DNA from: Candidatus Poribacteria bacterium
GTDB taxonomy: Bacteria; Poribacteria; WGA-4E; WGA-3G
Direction of reading: 5' to 3'
Assembly (NCBI GenBank): GCA_028824685.1
Contig: JAPPCZ010000086.1
Location: 304,345 to 368,344, forward strand
Length of the DNA: 64,000 nucleotides
In this document: positions 25,896-34,807 of the stretch, piece after piece
How the letters are laid out: each line of letters starts with the position of its first letter
Position numbering within the stretch: the first letter of the stretch is position 1
Translations under genes and position numbers: made by a program
Notes under the pieces: generated by a model
Database searches by the model: none
What the model was told of the DNA's origin: nothing
Seen by the model: only the letters and a program-made list of their open reading frames with translations

Positions 25896-26915
25896 ATGGA
25901 CAAAATTAGAGTTGCTTTTATTGGTTGCGGTGGGATGTCATCGCAGTTGCAGCAATGCATCCCGATGGTACCTGAGTTCGAATTTGTGGCTACGTGTGAC
26001 CTCGTAGAGGAAAAGGCGGAATCGAACGCACGAAGGTTTGGTGCTTTACGCCACTACACCGATTATAATGAGATGTTCAAAAATGAGGACCTCTATGCCG
26101 TGGCTGTTGTTGGCAGACCAGAGGATAAACTACATCGCGACATTGGTATTGAATGTCTTCAACAGGGCTATCATATCTATACAGAAAAGCCTCCTGCCAC
26201 TACCGCAGAAGGCGCGAAGATGTTGGTAGATGCGTCAGTTGAGACTGGCAAAACGGGAATGGTAGGCACAATGTGGCGGCATGCCCCCGCGCATCAGATT
26301 GCAAAACGCCTGATTGATGAAGATGATTTCGGATCGACATGCCAATACCATACACGTTATCTTGCCCCAGGTCCGCGTCTCAGTGAAGCAGGATCACCAT
26401 TTGCTTGGTCCTTCATGCTTGATCAGGTGATCCATCCTACCGATTGCATGCGTTTCTTTATGGGACAGGTCAGCGAAGTGTTCGCTATGGGCGAGATTAA
26501 TCGTGCATCAAGCACTGTTTCAATGTCCGTAAATCTACGTTACGAAAACGGCGGTATCGGTACGATGACACTCGGCACCGGTCCGGTTTTGGAGGCGATG
26601 GTATTCATCAAAGGCACAAACAATCAAGCGATTCAGGTGCTTGAGACACGCAAGTTGCGTCGTTACCGTATGCCGACATGGCTGGGTACAGGTGGAGGTT
26701 ATGCCGATACACCGACTGAAGAATGGGATCTCAATACTGCATACCACGGTGTTGGCAGACCCGGTTATCTGGAAGAGATGCGACATTGGGCACAATCTTT
26801 ACAAGCAGGAACGCAACCACATTCCAGTCTTGAAGATGCATATCAAAATATGCGCGTTTTGGAAGCGATTAGTTGTAGTATTGAAAACGGGGAAGTGGTT
26901 CAAATATCAATATAG
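25896..26915 (+). CDS. Gfo/Idh/MocA-family oxidoreductase
   Basis: 339 residues. The Rossmann start VAFIGCGGMSS, Asp in TCDLVE, and the YTEKPPATT motif (Glu-Lys-Pro of the nicotinamide site) define the family. DQVIHPTDCMRFF supplies the usual catalytic His region. These enzymes oxidise or reduce sugars and inositols with NAD(P). The substrate is not predictable here. The end nearly touches the ribosome site of the DUF433 gene. Confidence 0.88.
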   Translation: MDKIRVAFIGCGGMSSQLQQCIPMVPEFEFVATCDLVEEKAESNARRFGALRHYTDYNEMFKNEDLYAVAVVGRPEDKLHRDIGIECLQQGYHIYTEKPPATTAEGAKMLVDASVETGKTGMVGTMWRHAPAHQIAKRLIDEDDFGSTCQYHTRYLAPGPRLSEAGSPFAWSFMLDQVIHPTDCMRFFMGQVSEVFAMGEINRASSTVSMSVNLRYENGGIGTMTLGTGPVLEAMVFIKGTNNQAIQVLETRKLRRYRMPTWLGTGGGYADTPTEEWDLNTAYHGVGRPGYLEEMRHWAQSLQAGTQPHSSLEDAYQNMRVLEAISCSIENGEVVQISI

Positions 26916-26926
26916 TGGAGGCAGAA

Positions 26927-27160
26927 ATGGAAAAATTAGATCGGATCCAGGTTAATCCTAAGATTTGTCTTGGACAACCTGTGGTTCGAGGCACGCGAAT
27001 CACAGTAAGTGTAATTCTCAAGTTGTTAGCCAACGATAAATCAATTGATGATATTATTGAGATATATCCAGAGTTAGAGGTTCCTGATGTCCAAGAGGCG
27101 ATGAAGTATGCTGCTTGGGTGGTTTCAGATCAACTTTTAGAGATGCAAGCGATGCAGTAG
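26927..27160 (+). CDS. DUF433 antitoxin
   Basis: 77 residues, starting at ATG 26927 behind GTGGAGG. ICLGQPVVRGTRITVSVILKLLA and the YPELEVPDVQEAMKYA helix are the DUF433 signature, a small helical DNA-binding fold related to VapB-type antitoxins. The partner toxin is encoded nine bases downstream. It is expected to bind both its promoter and the toxin. Confidence 0.88.
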   Translation: MEKLDRIQVNPKICLGQPVVRGTRITVSVILKLLANDKSIDDIIEIYPELEVPDVQEAMKYAAWVVSDQLLEMQAMQ

Positions 27161-27169
27161 GAGTTACAA

Positions 27170-27544
27170 ATGACCTCGCTTCGTTTTCTTGTTGATATGA
27201 ACCTTTCGCCAAAAACAGTTACTAATTTGCAGCAACACGGTTGGGATATTCTTAGAGTATCACAAGTTTTGCCAATGGATGCAGAAGATTCCGAAATTCT
27301 TGAATTCGCCCGACAACACAACCGTGTGATTATTACACAAGATTTAGACTTTTCCTCCTTACTGGCGTTGGGTGGTCATGAAAAACCCAGTTTGATCACC
27401 TTTCGTTTATCTGTTCCTGACCCTGAGATAATTACGCAGAAGTTGTTAGAACTCTTACCTCAAATTGCGAATAGATTAGCAGAAGGTTGTGCTATAACTA
27501 TTGATGATCGTAAAGTGCGTGTTCGTCGTTTACCTATCTTATAA
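27170..27544 (+). CDS. DUF5615 PIN-like toxin
   Basis: 124 residues. FLVDMNLSP (first Asp), DAEDSEILEFARQHNRVIITQDLDFSSLL (the Asp pair typical of DUF5615) and the C-terminal strand match the PIN-like Mut7-C/DUF5615 family. With DUF433 upstream it forms a type II toxin-antitoxin pair; the presumed activity is RNA cleavage. A zinc-ribbon gene follows 21 bases later. Confidence 0.88.
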   Translation: MTSLRFLVDMNLSPKTVTNLQQHGWDILRVSQVLPMDAEDSEILEFARQHNRVIITQDLDFSSLLALGGHEKPSLITFRLSVPDPEIITQKLLELLPQIANRLAEGCAITIDDRKVRVRRLPIL

Positions 27545-27565
27545 CTTGAACTCAATGAAAATATT

Positions 27566-28462
27566 ATGATTTGGTCACCCCGCGTAAAACCGATTAAAAT
27601 AAGACGTTTATACCGATTCTCACGACTCGGCATCTATGATGATATGTTGCTACATGATGTTGGATGGGAACTGTATGCCCGATGTGCTGATATAGCAACG
27701 GTTGCAGATGTTTACCGAGAGGGACAAGTGCCTTGTCCACAGTGTAGGACAAAAATAGCGAGGCAGATAGATCCACTTTTTAGTACTGGTGAAGGTGGAA
27801 CTCGCGAGAATTGGTTCCACTGCTCACACTGTGGAGGTAGACTTCTCTGGCGCGATTGTCGTCAAGCATTGCGTGACACACCACGATGTTTTACATGTCG
27901 TTCTGTTTTACAGCAAAATAACGAATTGCAGTGTGTTTGTGGTAAAACATGGTCTCAGGAAGCCTATAATCAGTCAGTCAGAACTCGTGTTCGTTTACCG
28001 TGTCCACACTGTCATAATCTCGTCCGCAGACCTGAAAAACCTCCTTCAACTCAAAATGTAAAACATCGGCGATCTAAACCTGAATTACAATGCCCGAAGT
28101 GTCAAGAGACAGCACTGCATGTCTCTGGCAACATTCAGTGTACAGTGTGCGATTACAAACGTAGGTGGCGAGATTACCGTAAAAGCCTCAAAAAGAAAGA
28201 TGAAAAACTTACTTGCACTGGCTGTGGTTATTCCTTTCGGTGGCAAGCATGGCGAAAAAGCACTCGAACACTAAGAACTGGTAATCCTAAACCAGCTCGG
28301 GAATTTATCCAAAAATGGCTCAGATGCTACACACCCCAACAGCGTATGATTCAAATTGATTCCTTACTTCAGACGTTGCATGGTAGAGGCCCTTTAGCAC
28401 CTCTGTTTATTGATAGCGGTGAGCGCTGCATACGAGAGATGCTTGATGATTTGGCGTCATAA
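27566..28462 (+). CDS. Multi-zinc-ribbon protein of unknown function
   Basis: 298 residues, basic. Eight C-x(1-2)-C knuckles are spread over residues 50-235 (CPQC, CSHC, CFTC, CVC, CPHC, CPKC, CTVC, CTGC), enough for about four zinc ribbons. Between them come repeated short elements: LLWRDCRQALRD, RRWRDYRKSLKK and FRWQAWRKSTR. The first 45 and last 60 residues have no zinc motif. Nucleic-acid binding is a reasonable guess only. It lies directly after the toxin-antitoxin pair and before the restriction-modification genes. Confidence 0.65.
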   Translation: MIWSPRVKPIKIRRLYRFSRLGIYDDMLLHDVGWELYARCADIATVADVYREGQVPCPQCRTKIARQIDPLFSTGEGGTRENWFHCSHCGGRLLWRDCRQALRDTPRCFTCRSVLQQNNELQCVCGKTWSQEAYNQSVRTRVRLPCPHCHNLVRRPEKPPSTQNVKHRRSKPELQCPKCQETALHVSGNIQCTVCDYKRRWRDYRKSLKKKDEKLTCTGCGYSFRWQAWRKSTRTLRTGNPKPAREFIQKWLRCYTPQQRMIQIDSLLQTLHGRGPLAPLFIDSGERCIREMLDDLAS

Positions 28463-28492
28463 GTTTAAATGTTCTCAACATAAGATATTTTC

Positions 28493-28521
28493 TTGTGATT
28501 TTCCAAAAGAGAGGTTATACT
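28493..28521 (+). promoter_or_regulatory. Possible promoter before the DUF4350-like gene
   Basis: TTGTGA (28493-28498), 17-base spacer, TATACT (28516-28521). The -10 is good, the -35 moderate. Confidence 0.45.
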
Positions 28522-28577
28522 AATTGTAAAGGTTTAAGAAACATATAATTGTCAATTACATTACGGAGGGATAAACA

Positions 28578-29585
28578 ATGAATTCAGGTTGTGGCTGTTC
28601 AGATAATACACCAACGAAAGAAATTATTCGGTTGTCCCCACGCGATGAAGAAGCGATTTCATTGCCGCATGTTTTCCAATGGGAACCGTTTGATGACGCG
28701 TATGAGTATGTTCTTCTAATTGATGAAATTAGAGGAAAAGATGCTGTTTGTATCAAGGAGACACAAAAAACGCAAATCCAGCTTGAAGAAACAGATCTGG
28801 ATATTAACGGAAATTATCTCTGGCATCTTGAAGTGCTTGATAATGCGGGGAAAACAATCGCGACAACGAAGGGCGGTTGCGGCACACCGATTTCTACCTT
28901 TGCAGTAAAATCCACCGATGCAGAAAATACTCCTAATAATAATCGTCGGATACTACTCGATTTCTCACATAACGAGTCGGACATAAGAAGTCTCGGTGTA
29001 TACAATTTCTCACAATATACAGCCTACAAGCTGCTGCGGGAAAATGGTTTCAAAGTCGAAACTAACCCCCATAAAAAGTTGTGGAAGGACCTACTTTCTG
29101 ACTATGACGAACTGATACTACACGGTAAGTACGCAGGTCCAATTGTACCTTTTGTTCCGAGTGAAATAGAAGCAATCACAGATTATGTGGCTAATGGTGG
29201 CACACTATTTGTCCTGTGCTGGGGCAGCGGTGGTGGTGCTGAGATGCCCGATTTTTATAACCCGTTATTGAAGGACTTTGGCATTGAACTAAAACCGATA
29301 CCGGACCCAGATTTCAGGAAGGCAGAGAATCTCTCAGCAGAGATTTTCCCAGATGTTAACGAAATTGCACTTCAGTGTCCAGCAGAAATCGTTGGAGAAG
29401 GATACGACGTGTTAGGAAGTGCTTCCACTGGCGAGGATTTGTTAGTTAAAAAGCGTTATGACAAAGGAACGGTTTTAGTTTCTGGCATGGGCATGGCATT
29501 TATGGATTCTTATATGGGTGGAAAAAACGAAAGGGCAATTAACAATCAACAGGCTTTTGTCAATTTGATGAGAAATACCTGCTAA
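28578..29585 (+). CDS. Protein with Fn3-like and ThuA/DUF4350-like domains
   Basis: 335 residues, ribosome site GGAGGG. The N-terminus has a Cys cluster (MNSGCGCSD) but no signal peptide. Residues of about 25-110 look like a fibronectin-like beta domain (FQWEPFDDAYEYVLLID, YLWHLEVLD). From about 125 a glutamine-amidotransferase-like fold begins: RILLDFSHNES, YKLLRENGFKVE, DELILHGKYAG, ITDYVANGGTLFVLCW, KGTVLVSGMG. This matches DUF4350/ThuA-type domains, which usually lack the catalytic triad. Function unknown. Confidence 0.6.
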   Translation: MNSGCGCSDNTPTKEIIRLSPRDEEAISLPHVFQWEPFDDAYEYVLLIDEIRGKDAVCIKETQKTQIQLEETDLDINGNYLWHLEVLDNAGKTIATTKGGCGTPISTFAVKSTDAENTPNNNRRILLDFSHNESDIRSLGVYNFSQYTAYKLLRENGFKVETNPHKKLWKDLLSDYDELILHGKYAGPIVPFVPSEIEAITDYVANGGTLFVLCWGSGGGAEMPDFYNPLLKDFGIELKPIPDPDFRKAENLSAEIFPDVNEIALQCPAEIVGEGYDVLGSASTGEDLLVKKRYDKGTVLVSGMGMAFMDSYMGGKNERAINNQQAFVNLMRNTC

Positions 29586-29639
29586 ACTTGTCTTAGTAGG
29601 GTTTTTTAATATGGATGGGCTCTGAAGGGAAATCAACAG

Positions 29640-30656
29640 ATGAATTTTCACCTAATGCAAAACATAGACCTGAGAAAAGAACTGAAAAAACGTGGATTGA
29701 AAGGGTACTCGTCGTTAAGAAAAGCCCAATTGATTGAGTATCTTTCAACAGGAATTCATCCACTGAAAAGAACAGAAACACCATCAACAATTGCAGAGGG
29801 TGAAATTTACGACTCTCCTTCTGACAGTGTAAGATATTCACCAACTACTTTAGGAGGAACAACCAAAAATCTTCCTGTTAATCAAATCTTATCAGGTGAC
29901 TGTTTAAAAGTTCTTTCTTCTTTTCCAGATGGAGTCTTTGATTGTTGCATCACTGATCCGCCGTTTAATATGTCCAAAACAAAAGGATTGGGTTGGGCAT
30001 TTAGTTCTCATGTCACAATGCAGGAACAGTGGGATATTTTTTCAAAGGACGACTATTTTCAGTTCACGGTGAATTGGCTTAAGGAAGTCTTGAGGGTACT
30101 GAAGACGAACGGAAATTTATTCATTTTTGGATCGTTTCACTGTATCTTTACTATTGGTTTTATACTTCAAAACATGTTTGACAGAAGAATTATCTCTCAA
30201 ATTGTTTGGTTTAAACCTAACGCACAACCGAATATTACCTGCCGAATGTTTACCGAGTCTACTGAATTTATTATTTGGGCAGTCAACAATGAAAGTAAAA
30301 AAGCCAAAAACTGGACGTTCAATTATGAAACAATGAAGGCAATGAACAATGATAAGCAGATGCGAAACATGTGGGAAATTCCGCTTACCCCACGATCAGA
30401 AAAAAAGCACGGTAAACACCCTTCACAAAAACCCATATCAGTTGTCAATCGGATTATGTTAGCGGGAACTAATGAAGGTGATCTCATTCTTGACCCATTC
30501 TCTGGATCTGGAACAACAGCTGTCGTTGCTGAACAGCATCATCGAAAATGGGTAATGATTGAGAAGGACGAAACATATATCCAAATTGCTCAAATGCGTA
30601 TTGATGAGTTGTCCAGTACATTATTTGAGGATGATTCAGATAACGATTGGGCATAA
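29640..30656 (+). CDS. Type II DNA methyltransferase with N-terminal SAP domain
   Basis: 338 residues. A SAP-like DNA-binding helix pair occupies 9-40 (LRKELKKRGLKGYSSLRKAQLIEYL). The catalytic motif DPPF is at 106-109 and the AdoMet motif LDPFSGSGTT is near 284, so the order is catalytic first (beta class). DPPF favours N6-adenine over N4-cytosine, but the base is not certain. The restriction endonuclease gene begins seven bases downstream, so this is the protective half of an R-M pair. Confidence 0.87.
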   Translation: MNFHLMQNIDLRKELKKRGLKGYSSLRKAQLIEYLSTGIHPLKRTETPSTIAEGEIYDSPSDSVRYSPTTLGGTTKNLPVNQILSGDCLKVLSSFPDGVFDCCITDPPFNMSKTKGLGWAFSSHVTMQEQWDIFSKDDYFQFTVNWLKEVLRVLKTNGNLFIFGSFHCIFTIGFILQNMFDRRIISQIVWFKPNAQPNITCRMFTESTEFIIWAVNNESKKAKNWTFNYETMKAMNNDKQMRNMWEIPLTPRSEKKHGKHPSQKPISVVNRIMLAGTNEGDLILDPFSGSGTTAVVAEQHHRKWVMIEKDETYIQIAQMRIDELSSTLFEDDSDNDWA

Positions 30657-30663
30657 ACGTAGT

Positions 30664-31287
30664 ATGGAAAGACAACAAGCAATTCAGAAGTTATCAACTA
30701 TAGTGGGTCAAGACCTTCGCATCCTTGCTGAAGAGTATGGGGTTACAGTATTTAAAGACAAAAAGATCAATAAAGGTTGGGCAGGGCATGTTCTTGAAAG
30801 ACATTTAGGATTGCCAATCAACTCGTCACAATCACCAAACTTCGGGTCTTGGGAACTAAAAATAATACCCTTAAAATACTTGAAAAGTGGTAAGTTAACG
30901 GTTAAGGAGACAATGGCAGTAACAATGATCGATCCATATAATGTTGAACGAACTGATTTTGAAGACAGTCATTTGCTAATCAAATTAAGGCGTATGATTG
31001 TAGCTGCAAGGATTTGGGAAAGTCAAGAAGAAGAAAGGTCAGTTTTACACCGTGTAACAACTTTTGATTTGGACGCTCCAGAAGTCTACAGTCAGGTAAA
31101 GGCAGATTATGATGTAGTTAGAGAAACAATCTGCACTAAAGGTTTTTCTGATCTTACTGGTAGAATGGGTGTATATATTCAACCAAGAACAAAAGGTGCT
31201 GGGCATGGAAGCACCTCAAGAGCTTTTTATGCAAGGACATCTTTCCTGAAGAAATTCATCTTTCCTGAATTTTCTAATAAAAAATAA
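30664..31287 (+). CDS. MutH/MvaI-BcnI-like restriction endonuclease
   Basis: 207 residues from ATG 30664. GWAGHVLERHLGLP followed by SPNFGSWELKIIPL matches the N-terminal core of the MutH, Sau3AI and MvaI/BcnI group, whose active site is D-x(n)-E-x-K. Glu64 and Lys66 are present. The position of the first acid (five before the Glu, as in MvaI) is Asn59, which would be expected to weaken or abolish cleavage unless another acid replaces it. A longer upstream frame overlaps the methyltransferase and is rejected. The target sequence is unknown. Confidence 0.75.
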   Translation: MERQQAIQKLSTIVGQDLRILAEEYGVTVFKDKKINKGWAGHVLERHLGLPINSSQSPNFGSWELKIIPLKYLKSGKLTVKETMAVTMIDPYNVERTDFEDSHLLIKLRRMIVAARIWESQEEERSVLHRVTTFDLDAPEVYSQVKADYDVVRETICTKGFSDLTGRMGVYIQPRTKGAGHGSTSRAFYARTSFLKKFIFPEFSNKK

Positions 31288-31345
31288 TAAAGATAAAATA
31301 TGATCAGCACATGTCCCATGTTGGTAGACCCAAGGAGAAGTTGAA

Positions 31346-32398
31346 ATGGAGGAACTAAAAGAACTGCGCGTATCAAACGATGCAATGAACGATCCGGAAG
31401 AGTTACGCGCCCGGATGTCAGAAGCAGGGTATCTTTTCTTTAAGAAACTCCAAGACCCTGACAAACTCTTGGCATTACGGCGAGAAATGCTAACAACAAT
31501 GCAGGAAGGCGGTTGGCTTGTTGCCGGAACAGACCCGATGGATGGCATCGCCGATATATCTACGCAGTGTACTGAGGGCGATCCTGAATACACGGATGTT
31601 TACCATGAAGTATATAAGTTAGAGGCGTTCCATCGCTCTGGACATTGGGATGAAGTCGTTGATATGGTGGAGAAGATTATCGGTAGAGAGGTACTGCCCC
31701 ACCCACAGAAGATAGCACGCCTCTGGTATCCCAAGTATACCGCTCACACGACACCTATACATCAAGACTTCGTTCACTTTCAAGGTAACTTCCAAACTTA
31801 CACCTGCTGGGCACCAGTGGGTGATTGTCCAATAGAGTTAGGCGGTTTGGCTGTTTTACCGGGTTCACATAAAGTCAATCAGGTTATGGAGCATCATTTT
31901 TCGCTCGGTGCAGGTGGTCTGTGTGTTAATACAGATGAACTGTCAGGTGAATGGCACTCAACAAACTACGAGATAGGCGACACACTCATTTTTCCAGCGC
32001 TGACTATCCATAAGGCACTCCCAAATTTGACTGAAGATAGACTTCGCGTATCACTGGACAACCGCTATCAGGCAGTTGACGATCCAATCGCAGAACACAT
32101 GCTTGAACCACACCTGAACATCTTTAACTCGCTGCAATGGGATGATGTCTATCGCAATTGGGAATCTGACGAGCTCAAATACTACTGGAAAGATTATGAT
32201 CTCAACGTTATCCCAAGGGATTTTAGTTACGGAAACAAAGGGTTTGAGGAAGCGTTGGAGTTAGCAAGAGACGGTGATGATCGCGCAGTGTATCAGTTAA
32301 ACCGAATAATCAAACGCGATCCGACAACTGAGATGGCAGAAAGAGCGACTGCGGTTCTGCAAGAAATGAATATAGAAACTTCTGTAAATCATACGTAA
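31346..32398 (+). CDS. Phytanoyl-CoA dioxygenase-family protein
   Basis: 350 residues with the Fe(II)/2-oxoglutarate jelly-roll: TTPIHQDFVHFQG supplies His-x-Asp, and the distal His is in LIFPALTIHKALPN, followed by RLRVSLDNRYQ for 2-oxoglutarate. The family hydroxylates diverse substrates, and many bacterial members are uncharacterised. The C-terminal 70 residues extend past the usual domain. Ribosome site AAGGAGAAG. A terminator follows. Confidence 0.87.
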   Translation: MEELKELRVSNDAMNDPEELRARMSEAGYLFFKKLQDPDKLLALRREMLTTMQEGGWLVAGTDPMDGIADISTQCTEGDPEYTDVYHEVYKLEAFHRSGHWDEVVDMVEKIIGREVLPHPQKIARLWYPKYTAHTTPIHQDFVHFQGNFQTYTCWAPVGDCPIELGGLAVLPGSHKVNQVMEHHFSLGAGGLCVNTDELSGEWHSTNYEIGDTLIFPALTIHKALPNLTEDRLRVSLDNRYQAVDDPIAEHMLEPHLNIFNSLQWDDVYRNWESDELKYYWKDYDLNVIPRDFSYGNKGFEEALELARDGDDRAVYQLNRIIKRDPTTEMAERATAVLQEMNIETSVNHT

Positions 32399-32509
32399 AT
32401 TCTAAAATTAATTATTTCCTACCGTTTTATGGATACAGACTAAAACTTCAAGCTTGTGATTCAAACTATAAATAAACACCCCATGATTATCTGGTGCTAA
32501 GTTAAATTT

Positions 32510-32551
32510 GGTTGAAATATCATCAAACCGAGATTTGGTTCAACCCTTTTT
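32510..32551 (+). terminator. Rho-independent terminator after the dioxygenase gene
   Basis: GGTTGAA (32510-32516) pairs with TTCAACC (32539-32545), then C and five T. The 22-base loop can pair internally (AAACC with GGTTT-like bases). Confidence 0.6.
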
Positions 32552-32605
32552 ACTTTTAGTGCCAGATTTCTTTTTTTAAATCTAAAATATAAGAGAGGAT
32601 AAAAA

Positions 32606-34591
32606 ATGACACACTTTTCTCTATCTAGATCACTTTTGTTAAGCTTCATCGTCTGCTTCCTGCTTACGAATCTAACTGCCCATTCTCAGACGATAGAAGC
32701 AAAAAAATTTGAAACCGCTCCGATAATTGATGGCAAACTTGACGATAATGCGTGGCAACAAACAACACCCATTGAAGCGTTCATGATAGCAGAACTGGAA
32801 ACGACAGTTCCAGACAAAACACAAGTATATCTCGGATTTGATGAGACAGCACTTTACGTCGGTTTTCGGTGTTTTCAAGACAAATCAACTATGATTGCGA
32901 ATCAGACGCGGAAAGATGGAAGTTTTAAGTTTGAAGACCATGTTGCAGTCTATCTGGATACATATCATGACAAACGCCGCACCTATGGTTTCGCAGTAAA
33001 TCCGCTTGGCACACAACTGGATGAAAAACAGGGTGATCTCGGTTGGGATGGCGAATGGAGTGTTGCGGCAATTGTAGAAGAATCAGTTTGGACTGTTGAG
33101 ATGAAGATACCATATCAAATACTTGATTTGCCGCGCGCTGAAAAGCAGACATGGGGCCTTAACCTTGTGCGCCGTCATCAAAGTCTTGATAGAACGAGTA
33201 CTTGGGCAAATACAGGTGTCAATGTATCTGACGCAAACGAATTCGGTAGCCTAACGAACCTTGAATTCAATCTGAAGAATATCGGAAAGAAATTAGAACT
33301 CGGTGGGTATCTATCAGCGAAATTGGAAGACACATCAAAATCTGATGAGTTATCAGAACGATTGACAGCAACATTAGGCGGTGATTTTACATATAAATTA
33401 ACAACAAGTACCTCTTTCATAGGTACAATCAACCCTGATTTCAGTCATATTGAGTCTGAAGTTCAAGGTATCGTTTTATCTGATCTTGAGCAGCGACTAA
33501 CTGATCGGCGACCGTTTTTTCAAGAAGATGGACGAATTTTTAGAACACCGATAGCCCTGTTTTACAGCCGCCGTATAGGAGAGATAGACTACGGTGCAAA
33601 ACTAATCGGGAAAACTGGAAGAGCAACGTATGGCTTGATGAATGTCAAAGAGACAGTAGACGACAGTCATAACGTATTGGCACGTGGATCATGGGATGCT
33701 GGGAATTCGTCATCTGTTGGTGTCTTCTTTGCATCAGAAGAGATGGAGGAAACTTATAACAGATCGGCTTCTATTGACACAAGAATTCGTTTGCCAAAAG
33801 CGTTTAACTTTGTAGCAAATTATGCGGGAAATTGGGAACCAGATAGTGGGAATCGACGCGCGATTTTAGCGGAAGTATTTCGCAGAGGCAATCCTATTTT
33901 TAGCCTTGCTTATAGAGACATAACCGCAGGATTTAACCCAATCAACGGATTTGTGCGACTTACGGACATCCGACAACCCAGTTTCTGGGGTGTGTATCGT
34001 TGGCCTATTGAAAAAGGATTGCTACAAACTGTTAAGTTTGAATCTGTCCAAAAAGTAACTTGGAACCAAGCAGGTGAAAGGATACGAGGCGACCATTTTC
34101 AACTGGTAGAGTTCGATTTGGGTGAAAAGATTCAGACCGGATTTTTCGGTAGAACTTGGTCTTACGATGTCCACACAAATTGGGTGGTTGCAGCGCAAGC
34201 GGTGTATAACCGACAAAAACCTGATCGTATCTTTGTTGTGTGTCAATATGGTGAATTTGAGGGCGCAAAAGCCACATTTGTCACAACAGCGATGAATCTT
34301 ATTCCGTTCCAGTTTTTATCCATAGGGATTGCAGGTGAAAACTTGTGGCAGACTTTTCCCAATGGACATAAAACCCGCAAGTTTTCCCTTCGTTCAAGTG
34401 CAAACATTGAAATCGGTAATGAAAAATGGATTACATTTCGGCTGCGTTCGGCAGAGGATCATAAACCCAATCTCAATGCAGTCTTTAAATACATGTTCAT
34501 TGAAAATCTTGTCTTCTATCTTGTTTATGGGGATCAAGATGCGGAAGAAACTGTCAATCAATTGTTTGCGAAGGTGGCGTTTACTTGGTAA
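32606..34591 (+). CDS. Exported CBM9-like/DUF5916 protein, copy 1
   Basis: 661 residues. A signal peptide ends TAHSQ (about 27). Then comes a CBM9-like domain (PIIDGKLDDNAWQQTTPIEAF, VYLGFDETALYVGFRCFQ, GFAVNPLGTQLDE) and the long beta-rich DUF5916 region to the end, which closes with an aromatic residue (KVAFTW). DUF5916 proteins look like outer-membrane barrels with a sugar-binding front domain; a role in surface polysaccharide handling is inferred. It is paralogous to the 718-residue protein at 49961. Confidence 0.85.
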   Translation: MTHFSLSRSLLLSFIVCFLLTNLTAHSQTIEAKKFETAPIIDGKLDDNAWQQTTPIEAFMIAELETTVPDKTQVYLGFDETALYVGFRCFQDKSTMIANQTRKDGSFKFEDHVAVYLDTYHDKRRTYGFAVNPLGTQLDEKQGDLGWDGEWSVAAIVEESVWTVEMKIPYQILDLPRAEKQTWGLNLVRRHQSLDRTSTWANTGVNVSDANEFGSLTNLEFNLKNIGKKLELGGYLSAKLEDTSKSDELSERLTATLGGDFTYKLTTSTSFIGTINPDFSHIESEVQGIVLSDLEQRLTDRRPFFQEDGRIFRTPIALFYSRRIGEIDYGAKLIGKTGRATYGLMNVKETVDDSHNVLARGSWDAGNSSSVGVFFASEEMEETYNRSASIDTRIRLPKAFNFVANYAGNWEPDSGNRRAILAEVFRRGNPIFSLAYRDITAGFNPINGFVRLTDIRQPSFWGVYRWPIEKGLLQTVKFESVQKVTWNQAGERIRGDHFQLVEFDLGEKIQTGFFGRTWSYDVHTNWVVAAQAVYNRQKPDRIFVVCQYGEFEGAKATFVTTAMNLIPFQFLSIGIAGENLWQTFPNGHKTRKFSLRSSANIEIGNEKWITFRLRSAEDHKPNLNAVFKYMFIENLVFYLVYGDQDAEETVNQLFAKVAFTW

Positions 34592-34638
34592 TCTTCCACT
34601 TTATGGTAGATTTTAGAATTAATCAGACATTACGGGTT

Positions 34639-34704
34639 TGTAGGAGGGAACTCCGATTCCCGACAATCAGTGAGGTTTCTCACGATTCGGAGATCGCTCC
34701 TACA
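34639..34704. repeat. Dispersed imperfect palindrome, copy 2
   Basis: Starts TGTAGGAGGGAACTCCGATT and ends GGAGATCGCTCCTACA. It is the inverted counterpart of 1228-1290. Its two arms pair with each other over about 20 bases. It lies in the gap between the convergent DUF5916 and GNAT genes. Confidence 0.75.
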
Positions 34705-34775
34705 GAAATTGTGCCTCTTTAATTTTAAAGTTCACGATAAATAATAAGTCAATAGAAGTGTAGCGTATCATGACG

Positions 34776-34807
34776 ATAAGAAAGCGTGATATGCTACGCT
34801 TTCTTAT
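34776..34807 (-). terminator. Strong hairpin overlapping the stop of the last GNAT gene
   Basis: ATAAGAAAGCG and CGCTTTCTTAT are perfect 11-bp arms around a 10-base loop. An alternative 11-bp stem uses the bases just upstream (GTAGCGTATCA with TGATATGCTAC). The hairpin covers the stop codon. No clean T run follows on the minus strand, so the terminator role is uncertain. Confidence 0.45.

Noticed and set aside
30559..30663. Longer start of the restriction endonuclease
   Set aside because: It overlaps the methyltransferase gene in another frame. ATG 30664 gives a normal N-terminus seven bases after the methyltransferase stop.
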